DNA of 64,000 nt from Vreelandella malpeensis. GTDB lineage: Bacteria > Pseudomonadota > Gammaproteobacteria > Pseudomonadales > Halomonadaceae. Numbering within the stretch: position 1 is the first letter of the stretch; the number at the start of each line of letters is the position of its first letter. Under the pieces are notes generated by a model. The model saw only the letters and a list, made by a program, of their open reading frames with translations. It was not told where the DNA came from and did not search any database. Where the stretch lies: positions 186,001 to 250,000 of the forward strand of contig NZ_WHVL01000003.1 in the NCBI RefSeq assembly GCF_020622355.1, written 5' to 3'. Position numbers and translations under genes: made by a program. Below, in pieces: positions 17,326 through 25,244 of the stretch.

Positions 17326-18045
17326 TCAGTCAGGCTCGATCAGCCGGTAGCGCCGCTCCGGGCGGCCCACGTCGCCGTAGCCGAGCTCGGCGACCACGCG
17401 CTGCTCGGCGACCAGGAACTCGAGATAACGCCGCGCCGTCGAGCGGCTCGCGCCCATGGCACGGGCCACCTGCATGGCAGTCTGCGAGGCGTGCTCGGCG
17501 CGCAGCGCCTGCTCCACCCGGTTCAAGGTGAGCCGGTCGATGCCCTTGGGCAGGCCGGCCGTGCCGGCACCGCTTGTGGCCGGGGCGGCGCCGGGAGAGA
17601 GTCTTGCCAGCATCTGGTCGAGCTCCTCCTGGCTCATCTCGTCGCGGTTGGCCATCGCTTCGCGCTCGTGGCGAAAGCGGGTGAGCATGCGATTCATTCG
17701 CTCGGCCTCGATGGGCTTGATCAGGTAGTCGAACACGCCGCCGCGCAGTGCCTCGGAGATGGTCTCGACCTCCTTGGCGGCGGTGACCATGACGATGTCC
17801 ACTCGGGTATAGCGCTGACGCAGCGCCCATAGAAGCTCCAGCCCTTCGACATCGGGCAGAAAGGCGTCGAGCAGCACCAGATCGACGCTTGTGTGGTGCG
17901 CGGCCATCAATGCCCGGGCCTCGGCGGCGTTGTGGGCCACGCCCACCACGCGAAAGCCATCGCTGCGCTCGATGAACGCCTTGTGGATATCGGCGATGCG
18001 AAAGTCGTCCTCGACGATCAGAATGCCGTAGTGCGTCGCGCTCAT
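17326..18045 (-). CDS. CitB/DcuR-family two-component response regulator
   Basis: 239-aa regulator. The receiver domain (residues 1-125) has the acidic pocket VEDD (11-14), phospho-acceptor Asp60 (VLLDAFLPD) and Lys110 (YLIKP). After a linker, the output domain (about 165-239) has a helix-turn-helix of the CitB/DpiA/DcuR type (HASQTAMQVARAMGASRSTARRYLEFL). It pairs with the sensor kinase 18 bp upstream and probably controls the adjacent tctCBA genes. The classical TctD regulator is OmpR-like, so this is a different regulator family beside a tct transporter. Confidence 0.9.
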   Translation of the reverse strand: MSATHYGILIVEDDFRIADIHKAFIERSDGFRVVGVAHNAAEARALMAAHHTSVDLVLLDAFLPDVEGLELLWALRQRYTRVDIVMVTAAKEVETISEALRGGVFDYLIKPIEAERMNRMLTRFRHEREAMANRDEMSQEELDQMLARLSPGAAPATSGAGTAGLPKGIDRLTLNRVEQALRAEHASQTAMQVARAMGASRSTARRYLEFLVAEQRVVAELGYGDVGRPERRYRLIEPD

Positions 18046-18063
18046 GAAGACTCCTTGTGATTG

Positions 18064-19746
18064 TTATAGAGCCGGCGCGGGCTTGCTGGAAAGCGCGTCC
18101 AGCACGGCGGTGAAGCACGCCCCGCCGAGTTCGCTCTCCTCGAGCGTCACGGCCCCGCCGTGCTGCTGGCAAAGCCGGCTGACCAGCGCCAGCCCCAGAC
18201 CCTGGTGCTTGCCGCGCTTGGTCGAGAAGCCTTCGGTGAAGATCGCTTCGGCGTGCTCCGGCGCCACCCCGGCGCCGTTGTCCTCGACCTCGACCAGCAC
18301 CTGCTCGCCCAGGTCGGTGAAAAACAGCCGCACCTTGGCGCTCTGGGCATTGGGGCCGCTGCGCGCGGCGAAGCAGGCGTTGTCCAGCAGATTGCCCACC
18401 ACGCTCATCATCACCTCCTGGCCGCTCGGGGTCAGCGGTTTCGATAGCAAGCTGTGCTCGTCGATCTCGAGCGTGACGCCGAGCTCCCGTGCCCGGGTCA
18501 GCTTGCCCAGAAGCGTTCCGCTGAGCACGGTGTCCGCCACGCGGCTCATCAGAAAGCTCATCTGCTGTTGCGCCCGCTCGCTCTCCTGGTGGATCAGCTT
18601 GAGCGCCTCTTCGACGCGCCCAAGCTGCAAGAGCCCGGAGATGGTGTAGAGCTTGTTGGAGAACTCGTGGGCCTGGGCGCGCAGCATGTCGACGTCGCGG
18701 CTCGCCTGGGTGAGCGCCTCGGACAGGTCGATGATCTCCCGGCGGCTTCTGAAGGTGGCCACCGCCCCTTCGATCTCGCCCTCGTCGACGATCGGCACGC
18801 GGTTGACCACCACCGGGTGATCGCCGAGCCACATCTGCTGGTCGAACTCCTGCTCGCCGCGCTTCAATACCTCCAGAAGCCGCGAGTTGGGCACCACCTC
18901 GCGGATCGGCTGGCCGAGCAGCACGTGGTCGTCGGGCACGCCCATGAAACGGCGCGCCTGCTGGTTGACCAGGGTGATCTGGCCTTCGCGGTTGACCGCA
19001 AGAATCCCCTCGTGGATGGACTGGAGGATCGCCTCCTTCTCCATGGCCAGCCGCGCGATCTCGTAGGGCTCGAGGCCCAGGATCACCCGTTTGAGGTGCT
19101 GGGAGAGCCAGTACGCCCCGGCAAAGCCGAGCACGATCATCAAGCCTACCAGCGACCAGCCCAAAAGCGTGTAGCGCGCCGCATCCGAGGCCACCCGGTC
19201 GGCCAGAAAGCCCACCGATACCAGGCCGATGACGTTGCCCTCCTCGTCCCAGATCGGCGTCTTGCCGCGCATGGCGGTGCCGAGCGTCCCGGTGGCCCGG
19301 GAGACGTAGGATTGGCCGTGGATCAGCGCCTGCTCGTTGTCGCCGCCGACCATGCGCTCGCCCAGACGCTCGGCCACCGGGTGGGAGTAGCGAATCGACT
19401 GGGCGTTGCCGACCACCACGTAGCGGGCGCCGGTCTCCTGGCGCACCCGCTCCGCCAGCGGCTGGATGATGCGCGCGGGGTCGTCGGTTTCGAAGGCGGC
19501 GACGATGCTCGGCATGCCCGCCACGCTCTTGGCCACGGCCAGCGCCCGCTCGCCCATCTGCTCGCTGACGATGTCGGCCTTGCGGTGATTGAGGTAGGCC
19601 CCCTGGGCGAGCAGCATCGTGGCCAGCAGAAAGCCCACCAGCAGCATGACCTGCAGACGAAAGCTGCGCTTGTACCAGCGGCGCTTGGCGCGCGGGCGCT
19701 GACCAAGCGGCAGGTCGGAAAGCGATGGGAACCGGGAAGGGGTCAT
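18064..19746 (-). CDS. CitA/DcuS-family sensor histidine kinase
   Basis: 560-aa membrane kinase. TM1 lies about residues 30-50. A periplasmic PASTA-free PAS-type sensor follows (VVGNAQSIRYSHPVAERLGERMVGG region, with the YVSRATGTLGTAMRGKTPI carboxylate-sensor motifs of CitA/DcuS), then TM2 about 193-215, a cytoplasmic PAS domain, and the kinase core. The phospho-acceptor motif is HEFSNKLYTISGLLQLG near residue 365, and the ATPase boxes are NLLDNACFAA, DNGAGV and GLGLALV. It would sense an external di- or tricarboxylate and phosphorylate the downstream regulator. Confidence 0.92.
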   Translation of the reverse strand: MTPSRFPSLSDLPLGQRPRAKRRWYKRSFRLQVMLLVGFLLATMLLAQGAYLNHRKADIVSEQMGERALAVAKSVAGMPSIVAAFETDDPARIIQPLAERVRQETGARYVVVGNAQSIRYSHPVAERLGERMVGGDNEQALIHGQSYVSRATGTLGTAMRGKTPIWDEEGNVIGLVSVGFLADRVASDAARYTLLGWSLVGLMIVLGFAGAYWLSQHLKRVILGLEPYEIARLAMEKEAILQSIHEGILAVNREGQITLVNQQARRFMGVPDDHVLLGQPIREVVPNSRLLEVLKRGEQEFDQQMWLGDHPVVVNRVPIVDEGEIEGAVATFRSRREIIDLSEALTQASRDVDMLRAQAHEFSNKLYTISGLLQLGRVEEALKLIHQESERAQQQMSFLMSRVADTVLSGTLLGKLTRARELGVTLEIDEHSLLSKPLTPSGQEVMMSVVGNLLDNACFAARSGPNAQSAKVRLFFTDLGEQVLVEVEDNGAGVAPEHAEAIFTEGFSTKRGKHQGLGLALVSRLCQQHGGAVTLEESELGGACFTAVLDALSSKPAPAL

Positions 19747-19882
19747 AAGGAACTCGACGTGCGCGGTGGCGTCATTATGGCACGCGGGCCCAAGCCACGG
19801 TAACCTATCGAGCCTTGAACGCGCCGTCGAAGACGGCGGACGACTCGCCTTTTCCCTCTCGTTGCCAGTAGAAAGGAGTAAC

Positions 19883-20629
19883 GTGCTGACTTTTTTGCGA
19901 GCCAGTGTATTGATCGGCGGGCCGTTGCTGGCCGGCGCGGCGATGGCGAATCCGTTCTACGCGCCGCCGCCGCCGGACGACGGCTCGCCGCGTTTCACCG
20001 GTGATGCCGAGCTCGGCTTCACGTCCCTGTCCGGCAACACCAACAGCCAGACGCTGATCGGCAAGACACGGCTCACCTGGCTGACCGGGGACATCACCCA
20101 CTCGCTGCGCGGCGAGGTCCGAAACGTCACCAAGGATAGCGAGACCAGCGCCGAGCAGTATCTGATTGCCGGTCGTGAGCGCTTCGACTTCAGCGGCCCT
20201 CATTACCTGTTCGGTTTCGCGCGCTGGGAGAAGGATCGTTTCGCCGGCTACGACCAGCAGCTCTCGGTGATCGGCGGCTATGGCCGCCAGTTGATCGACA
20301 GCGACCTCCAGGCGCTGTCGCTGGAGGCGGGGCCGGGCTATCGCAACGACCGGCTGCGCGACGACGACAACGAGCAGCTGGCCGTGGCCTACAGCGCGCT
20401 GGCCTATCGCTACAGCATCTCGGACGTCGCCGACTTCGAACAGGAGATGTCGCTCGAGTACACCAGCGATAACACCACCTCCCGCTCGCTGACGGCGCTG
20501 ACCGCCCGGATCAGCTCGCGCATCTCGCTACGCTTGTCCCACGAGATCAAGCAGAACTCCCAGCCGCCGGACGACGCCAGCGAGCGCACCGATACCACCA
20601 CCAGCGCTTCGCTGCTCTACCGCTGGTAG
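19883..20629 (+). CDS. DUF481-family outer-membrane beta-barrel protein
   Basis: 248-aa secreted protein with a signal peptide (residues about 1-21, AGAAMA) and a DUF481 domain: GDAELGFTSLSGNTNSQTLIGKTRL, alternating beta strands, and terminal aromatic residue (LLYRW). Such proteins are salt- or stress-linked outer-membrane proteins (E. coli YdiY family) of unknown biochemical role. I chose GTG 19883 because AAGGAG lies five bases upstream and the signal peptide starts there. It is a single gene, convergent with the ABC permease 9 bp away. Confidence 0.82.
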   Translation: MLTFLRASVLIGGPLLAGAAMANPFYAPPPPDDGSPRFTGDAELGFTSLSGNTNSQTLIGKTRLTWLTGDITHSLRGEVRNVTKDSETSAEQYLIAGRERFDFSGPHYLFGFARWEKDRFAGYDQQLSVIGGYGRQLIDSDLQALSLEAGPGYRNDRLRDDDNEQLAVAYSALAYRYSISDVADFEQEMSLEYTSDNTTSRSLTALTARISSRISLRLSHEIKQNSQPPDDASERTDTTTSASLLYRW

Positions 20630-20638
20630 CCTGCCCGC

Positions 20639-21403
20639 CTACCGCCCGCGATGCGCCCAGCCGGTCATGCGCTTCTCGAGCCACGAGAAGCACTCGTACA
20701 TCACCATGGCCATGGCGCTGATCACGATCAGTCCGGCGAACACCAGCCCCATGCGCATCTGCGAGCCCGCGCTCATCATCAGGTAGCCGATGCCCTGGTT
20801 CGATGCCACGGTTTCCGACACCACGGTGCCCACGAAGGCCAGCGTGATCGCGATCTTGAGCGAGGCGAAGAAGTAGGGCAGCGAGCGCGGCAGGCCCACC
20901 TTCAACAGCACGTCCAGGCGCCGCGCGCCGAGCACGCGCAGCACATCCTCCATTTCCGGCTCGAGAGTGGCAAGTCCCGTGGCCACGTTGACCACGATGG
21001 GGAAAAAGCAGATCAGAAACGCCGTCAGTATCGCCGGCACCGAACCGATGCCGAACCACACCACCAGGATCGGCACGAAGGCGACCTTGGGAATGGCGTT
21101 GAAGCCGACCAGCAGCGGGTAGCAGGCGTTGTAGAGAAAGCGCGACGAGCCGATGATCAAGCCCAGCACCAGCCCCACCGCCACCCCGAGGCCAAAGCCG
21201 ATCAGCGTGGTCCAGAAGGTCTGCCAGGAGTGACGCCCGATGGGCCCGGCGTAGGTGATGAGCGCCTGGAGCGTCTCCAGAGCGCTGGGAAAGATGAAGC
21301 TTGGCACGTCGAACAGCCGCACCGTCGCCTCCCAGATCATCACCAGCGCCGCCACAGCGATCCAGGGCGCGAGGCGCTCGAGGGTTTTACTCGGTGGTTT
21401 CAT
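20639..21403 (-). CDS. ABC transporter permease (SsuC/TauC/ThiX type)
   Basis: 254-aa inner-membrane permease with about six helices and the coupling motif EDVLRVLGARRLDVLLKVGLP. It belongs to the nitrate/sulfonate/taurine/pyrimidine importer group. The start is ATG 21403 (MKPPSKTLE) with AAAGG upstream. It is the last gene of a three-gene importer (binding protein, ATPase, permease). The substrate is not determinable; no sulfonatase, thiamine or hydantoin genes are adjacent. Confidence 0.87.
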   Translation of the reverse strand: MKPPSKTLERLAPWIAVAALVMIWEATVRLFDVPSFIFPSALETLQALITYAGPIGRHSWQTFWTTLIGFGLGVAVGLVLGLIIGSSRFLYNACYPLLVGFNAIPKVAFVPILVVWFGIGSVPAILTAFLICFFPIVVNVATGLATLEPEMEDVLRVLGARRLDVLLKVGLPRSLPYFFASLKIAITLAFVGTVVSETVASNQGIGYLMMSAGSQMRMGLVFAGLIVISAMAMVMYECFSWLEKRMTGWAHRGR

Positions 21404-21413
21404 GGCAAACCTT

Positions 21414-22196
21414 TTAGCTTTCGCGCACGTCGCCGATCCGGCTGCGTAACGCATGCACCAGATCGATGAAGGTTTTTTCGTAGGTGGACTCGATCGAGCG
21501 CGGGCGCGGCAGCGCGATCTCGCGCTTCTCGATCACCCGCCCGGGGCGGGCGCTCATCACGTAGACGGTATCGGCGAGAAACGCCGCCTCGCGCAGGTCG
21601 TGGGTCACCAGCACCACGGTGAAGCGCTGCGCCTGCCACAGATCGCGCAGCACGCACCAGAGCTCCTCCCGGGTGAAGGCATCAAGCGCTCCGAAGGGCT
21701 CGTCGAGCATCAGAAGCCTTGGGCGGTGAATCAGCGCCCGACAGATCGAGGCGCGCTGCTGCATGCCGCCGGAGAGCTGCCAGGGGTACTTGTCCGCGTA
21801 GTCGGCAAGCCCGACGGTGTTCAAGAGCGCTCGCGCCCAGCCCGCGAACTCCTCGCGGCGGCGGCGAAACTGGCGCCGGTAGGGCTCGACGATCTCCAGC
21901 GGCAAGAGGACGTTGTCGAGCACGGTGCGCCAGGGCAGCAGGTTGGCGTTCTGAAACGCCATGCCGGTGATCTTCAACGGGCCATTCACCGGCTCACCAT
22001 CCACCCGCACCCGACCCGTGGTGGGCGCGTGAAGCCCGGTGCAGAGCTTCATGAAGGTGGACTTGCCGCAGCCCGACGGCCCCACGAAGGCCACGAACTC
22101 CCCTTCCGCGATCGACAGGTCGATACCTTCGATGGCGTTGTCCTGGCCATCGTAGGAGAGCGCGACCGCCTCGAAATCGACAAAGGCCGAGGCCAT
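21414..22196 (-). CDS. ABC transporter ATP-binding protein (SsuB/TauB/ThiZ type)
   Basis: About 260-aa ATPase: Walker A GPSGCGKSTFM, Q-loop MAFQNANLLPWRTV, signature LSGGMQQRASICRAL, Walker B LLMLDEPFGALD, and switch His in VTHDLREA. NLLPWRTV is typical of nitrate/sulfonate-type importers. ATG 22196 overlaps the preceding stop in a TGATG arrangement; a GTG three bases earlier is also possible. It acts with the flanking permease and binding protein. Confidence 0.9.
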   Translation of the reverse strand: MASAFVDFEAVALSYDGQDNAIEGIDLSIAEGEFVAFVGPSGCGKSTFMKLCTGLHAPTTGRVRVDGEPVNGPLKITGMAFQNANLLPWRTVLDNVLLPLEIVEPYRRQFRRRREEFAGWARALLNTVGLADYADKYPWQLSGGMQQRASICRALIHRPRLLMLDEPFGALDAFTREELWCVLRDLWQAQRFTVVLVTHDLREAAFLADTVYVMSARPGRVIEKREIALPRPRSIESTYEKTFIDLVHALRSRIGDVRES

Positions 22197-23233
22197 CACG
22201 GCGTCACCGGCAACAGGCGCTCCTCCACCGGCGGCAGAAACCGCGCGGTGAACACCTGCTCGGCCGACGGCACCGTGGGCAGCTCGAAGACGTCCGCCAC
22301 CAGGGCAATCGCCTGCTCGAGGCGCGCCTCGTCCACCCCGCCGACACCGTGCTCGCGGGTGTAGGGCGTGTTCACCACGCTTTCGAGGGCGAGTTTCAGG
22401 CGGCGCGTCTCCATCTCCGTGTCGATCAAGCCGTCACGCTGGGCCACGAAGGCCACCGCCGCCTCCGGGTCGGCGAAGGTATCCGCCAGGGCGCGGTCGA
22501 AGGCACGCAAGAAGCCCTCCACGGCTTCCGGGTGCGCCTCGGCGAAGGCGTCGCTTGCGATGATGGCGTTGCCGTAGAGCGGTACGCCGAAATCCGGGAA
22601 CGCCATGATGGTCAACGCCTCCTCGCCCAGGCCACGCTCCTCGAGGTTGAGCAGACTGGTGAAGGAGAAGCCGGTGATGGCATCCACGTCGCCGCGCGCC
22701 AGCAGCGTCTCGCGCAGGGTCGGGTCGACGTTCTGCCACGCCACCGCATCGGCCTCGAGGCCGTTGGCGGCGGCGAAGGCTGCCCAGGCGCGGTAGCCGG
22801 TATCGAAGGCGGGCGCGGCGATGCGCTTGCCGACGAGATCCGCCGGGGTCTCGATGCCGCGATCCTTGCGGGCGAGCACCGCCGCCGGCGTCCCGTCGTA
22901 AAGCACGTAGACGCCGCTGACGCCGGGGCCGTCCGGGTTCTCGGCCAGAAACTCCACCACCGCGTTCAGGTCACCAAAGCCCATCTCGTAGGCGCCGGAA
23001 GCAACCCGGTTGATCGCCCCGGCGGAGCCGCTGCCGGAGTCGATCTGGACATCCAGCCCCTCGTCGGCGAAGTAGCCCTTCTCCTTGGCCATCAAGAACG
23101 GCGCGGCGGGGCCCTCGAAGCGCCAGTCGAGCTGAAAGCGGATTGGCGTGTCGCCCAGGGCCTGCGCGGAAGCGAATGCCAGACCAAGCGAGGTGAGAAG
23201 CGCCACGCGCCAGGAAGCAGAGAACAGGGACAT
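22196..23233 (-). CDS. NMT1/THI5-like ABC transporter substrate-binding protein
   Basis: 345-aa periplasmic protein. Signal peptide residues about 1-26 (AFASAQALG), then TPIRFQLDWRFEGPAAPFLMAKEKGYFADEGLDVQID, the standard opening of NMT1-like (SsuA/ThiY-type) binding proteins; GSGSAGAINRVASGAYEMGFGD forms the ligand-site region. I use ATG 23233 with AAGG eight bases upstream; a GTG at 23242 is also in frame. It leads the three-gene importer and is divergent from the BCCT carrier. No thiamine-pyrophosphate riboswitch is apparent in the leader. Confidence 0.87.
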   Translation of the reverse strand: MSLFSASWRVALLTSLGLAFASAQALGDTPIRFQLDWRFEGPAAPFLMAKEKGYFADEGLDVQIDSGSGSAGAINRVASGAYEMGFGDLNAVVEFLAENPDGPGVSGVYVLYDGTPAAVLARKDRGIETPADLVGKRIAAPAFDTGYRAWAAFAAANGLEADAVAWQNVDPTLRETLLARGDVDAITGFSFTSLLNLEERGLGEEALTIMAFPDFGVPLYGNAIIASDAFAEAHPEAVEGFLRAFDRALADTFADPEAAVAFVAQRDGLIDTEMETRRLKLALESVVNTPYTREHGVGGVDEARLEQAIALVADVFELPTVPSAEQVFTARFLPPVEERLLPVTP

Positions 23234-23404
23234 GAGGAGCACCTTGTATACAATAAGCGTTGCCCACCTACTGCATCAACGCGGCCAGAAACCAGTATGT
23301 CATTCTTTATCAGCGACTTGCGCTACGCGCCTTGCTTCTTGTCGCGTTGCGTATGCTCGCTTTTGGTGCAGAAGGCAATCTTTTCGCACCAATGTAAAAC
23401 GTAT

Positions 23405-23433
23405 TAGACTTTGGTCTATGGCGCCGCTATACT
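23405..23433 (+). promoter_or_regulatory. Sigma-70-type promoter of BCCT gene
   Basis: TAGACT (4 of 6 to TTGACA), exactly 17 bp, then TATACT (5 of 6 to TATAAT). Transcription would begin near 23440, immediately before the leader hairpin. Confidence 0.6.
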
Positions 23434-23453
23434 GACGGCTGTTTCCTGTCCTC

Positions 23454-23482
23454 GCGCCATTTCCCCAATGGCGCTTTTTTTT
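23454..23482 (+). terminator. Leader terminator/attenuator before BCCT gene
   Basis: Perfect 8-bp stem GCGCCATT/AATGGCGC with loop TCCCC, followed directly by eight Ts (23475-23482). This is a textbook rho-independent signal. It lies about 15 nt after the predicted start of transcription and 70 bp before the carrier ATG, with no gene in between. Confidence 0.75.
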
Positions 23483-23551
23483 ATCTACTTATTGCCTACG
23501 CTATACGCAATCACGCTGCTTCCTCTCGTCCCACCAAAGGTGTTCTTCTTG

Positions 23552-25105
23552 ATGAAACAACCGGCCTTAGATGCCGAAAGCCGACCGCGTCATGCGCTAG
23601 GCGATCCCATCGTACTCATCCTAAGCATCGGCTTTATTCTCCTCTTCCTCGCGCTTTCGATCTTCGATCTGGACTTCCTCGCCAACGCCATCAGCCAGGG
23701 CTTCGCCTGGAGTGCGCTGAACTTCGGTACCTACTTCCAGTTCTTGATGCTGGTGACCTTCTTCATCGCCATCGGGCTCGCCCTGACGCCTGCCGGCAAG
23801 GCCAAGATCGGCAATCTCGATGCACCAGAATTGAGCACGTTCAAGTGGATCTCGATCATCCTGTGCACGCTGCTGGCTGGCGGCGGGGTGTTCTTCGCCG
23901 CTGGCGAGCCGATCTACCACTTCGTCAACGTACCGCCGGCCTTCGATACCGACCCTGGCGTTCCCGCCGCGGTGCCCGGAGCGCTGGCGCAGTCGTTCAC
24001 CCACTGGGGGTTCGTCGGCTGGGCGATACTGGGCTCGCTCACCGCCGTGGTGATGGCCCACGCCCACTACGTGAAGGGCCAGCCGCTGCAGCCGCGCACG
24101 CTGCTCTACCCGGTCTTCGGTGAGCGGCTCTTGCGCGGCCCGCTCGGCGGGTTGATCGACGCCTGCTGCGTGATCGCCGTGGTGGCGGGCACCGTCGGCC
24201 CGGTGGACTTTCTGGCCACCCAGGTGAGCTTCGGCCTGCACGACCTGTTCGGCCTGCCCAACAACTTCTTCACCAAGCTCGCCGTACTGGTCGTGCTGGG
24301 CGCAGTGTACGTGCTCTCGTCGGTGAGCGGTGTCCAGAAAGGCATGCAGTTTCTGAGCCGCGTCAACGTGATACTGGCGCTGGCCATCGGCGGCATCATC
24401 TTTCTGTTCGGCCCGACGCTGTTTCTGTTCAACAGCTACTTCAGTGGCATGGGTACCTACCTGGGCGATTTCTTCAAGATGGTCACCCTGACCGCCGAGA
24501 CCGCCCCGGCAGAGTGGATGCAGTGGTGGATCGTGTTCTTCTACGCCTGGTTCATCGCCTTCGCCCCCTTGATGGCGATCTTCGTGGCGCGCATCTCGCG
24601 CGGGCGCACCATCCGCGAGATGATCCTGGCCGTCGCCGTCATGGCGCCCATCGCCACCACGGTATGGTTCACCCTGCTCGGCGGCTCGGGGATCTACTAC
24701 CAGCTGACCGGCGCCGTCGAACTGACCGAGGCGCTGACCAACTTCCAGTTCGACATCGCCACCCTGTCGGTCGCCCAGGCGCTGCCCGGCGGCAACTGGA
24801 TGGCCCTGGCGATCCTGTTGCTGACCACCATCTTCGTGGCCACCACCGGGGACTCCATGAGCTACTCCATCGCCATGGTCGGCGCTGGCCACGACAAGCC
24901 GAGCGCGTTCATGCGCGCCTTCTGGGGCATCATCATGGCCGTCATGGCGGCGGTGCTGCTGGCCATGCGCGAAGGCCAGATCGCCGCGCTCCAGCAGTTC
25001 ATCGTGATCACCGCCGTACCGGTCTCGCTGTTTCTGCTGCCGTCGCTGTGGAACGGCCCGCAGGCGGCCTACGCGATGGCCCGCGAGCAGGGAATCATCG
25101 ACTGA
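23552..25105 (+). CDS. BCCT-family transporter with atypical Trp box
   Basis: About 517-aa secondary carrier with 12 hydrophobic segments, of the betaine/carnitine/choline family (LeuT fold). The BCCT-type FFAAGEPIYHFVNVPP and ARISRGRTIREMI are present. The usual signature [GSDN]-W-T-x-F-Y-W-x-W-W is replaced by W-W-I-V-F-F-Y-A-W-F, losing several aromatic cage residues, so the substrate may not be glycine betaine. ATG 23552 fits the hydrophilic N-terminus (MKQPALDAESRPRH). TTG 23549 and ATG 23468 are in-frame alternatives; the latter would translate the hairpin leader and lacks a ribosome site. A LysR gene follows on the same strand. Confidence 0.85.
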   Translation: MKQPALDAESRPRHALGDPIVLILSIGFILLFLALSIFDLDFLANAISQGFAWSALNFGTYFQFLMLVTFFIAIGLALTPAGKAKIGNLDAPELSTFKWISIILCTLLAGGGVFFAAGEPIYHFVNVPPAFDTDPGVPAAVPGALAQSFTHWGFVGWAILGSLTAVVMAHAHYVKGQPLQPRTLLYPVFGERLLRGPLGGLIDACCVIAVVAGTVGPVDFLATQVSFGLHDLFGLPNNFFTKLAVLVVLGAVYVLSSVSGVQKGMQFLSRVNVILALAIGGIIFLFGPTLFLFNSYFSGMGTYLGDFFKMVTLTAETAPAEWMQWWIVFFYAWFIAFAPLMAIFVARISRGRTIREMILAVAVMAPIATTVWFTLLGGSGIYYQLTGAVELTEALTNFQFDIATLSVAQALPGGNWMALAILLLTTIFVATTGDSMSYSIAMVGAGHDKPSAFMRAFWGIIMAVMAAVLLAMREGQIAALQQFIVITAVPVSLFLLPSLWNGPQAAYAMAREQGIID

Positions 25106-25193
25106 GCGCGGCGCGCACGCGCCGCCCCCCTCGATGGTCAGGGCACTGGCCCGGGGGGGTGTCGAGATCGCAGGCACGGCGGCTTTGAGCTAT

Positions 25194-25217
25194 CCTCCCG
25201 GTCCCGCCGCCGGGAGG
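25194..25217 (+). other. Hairpin in leader of LysR gene
   Basis: Inverted repeat CCTCCCGG (25194-25201) and CCGGGAGG (25210-25217) with an 8-nt loop and no T-run, between the BCCT stop and the LysR GTG. It may be a weak terminator of the BCCT transcript or an RNA structure; function unknown. Confidence 0.35.
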
Positions 25218-25244
25218 GTGGATCGGTCATCAGGAGCCCCACGC

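Larger units (their letters stand above)
23234..23551. other. 318-bp divergent control region, ABC importer / BCCT carrier
   Basis: No gene. On the plus strand it contains an inverted repeat TTGGTGC (23363-23369) and GCACCAA (23386-23392), a sigma-70-type promoter (23405-23433) and a terminator-like hairpin with eight Ts (23454-23482) ahead of the BCCT start. The first ~130 bp next to the ABC importer show no promoter I can support. Confidence 0.6.

Noticed and set aside
23234..23400. Thiamine-pyrophosphate riboswitch before the NMT1-type binding protein
   Set aside because: The CTGAGA-containing TPP core is not present on the minus strand.
23468..23551. N-terminal extension of the BCCT protein from ATG 23468
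   Set aside because: It would translate the terminator hairpin and T-run, has no ribosome site, and the family does not need the extra hydrophobic segment.
23621..25177. 518-codon open frame opposite the BCCT gene
   Set aside because: Highly biased (Gln/His/Gly/Arg-rich) translation and no recognisable domain; the opposite strand encodes a clear 12-helix carrier.
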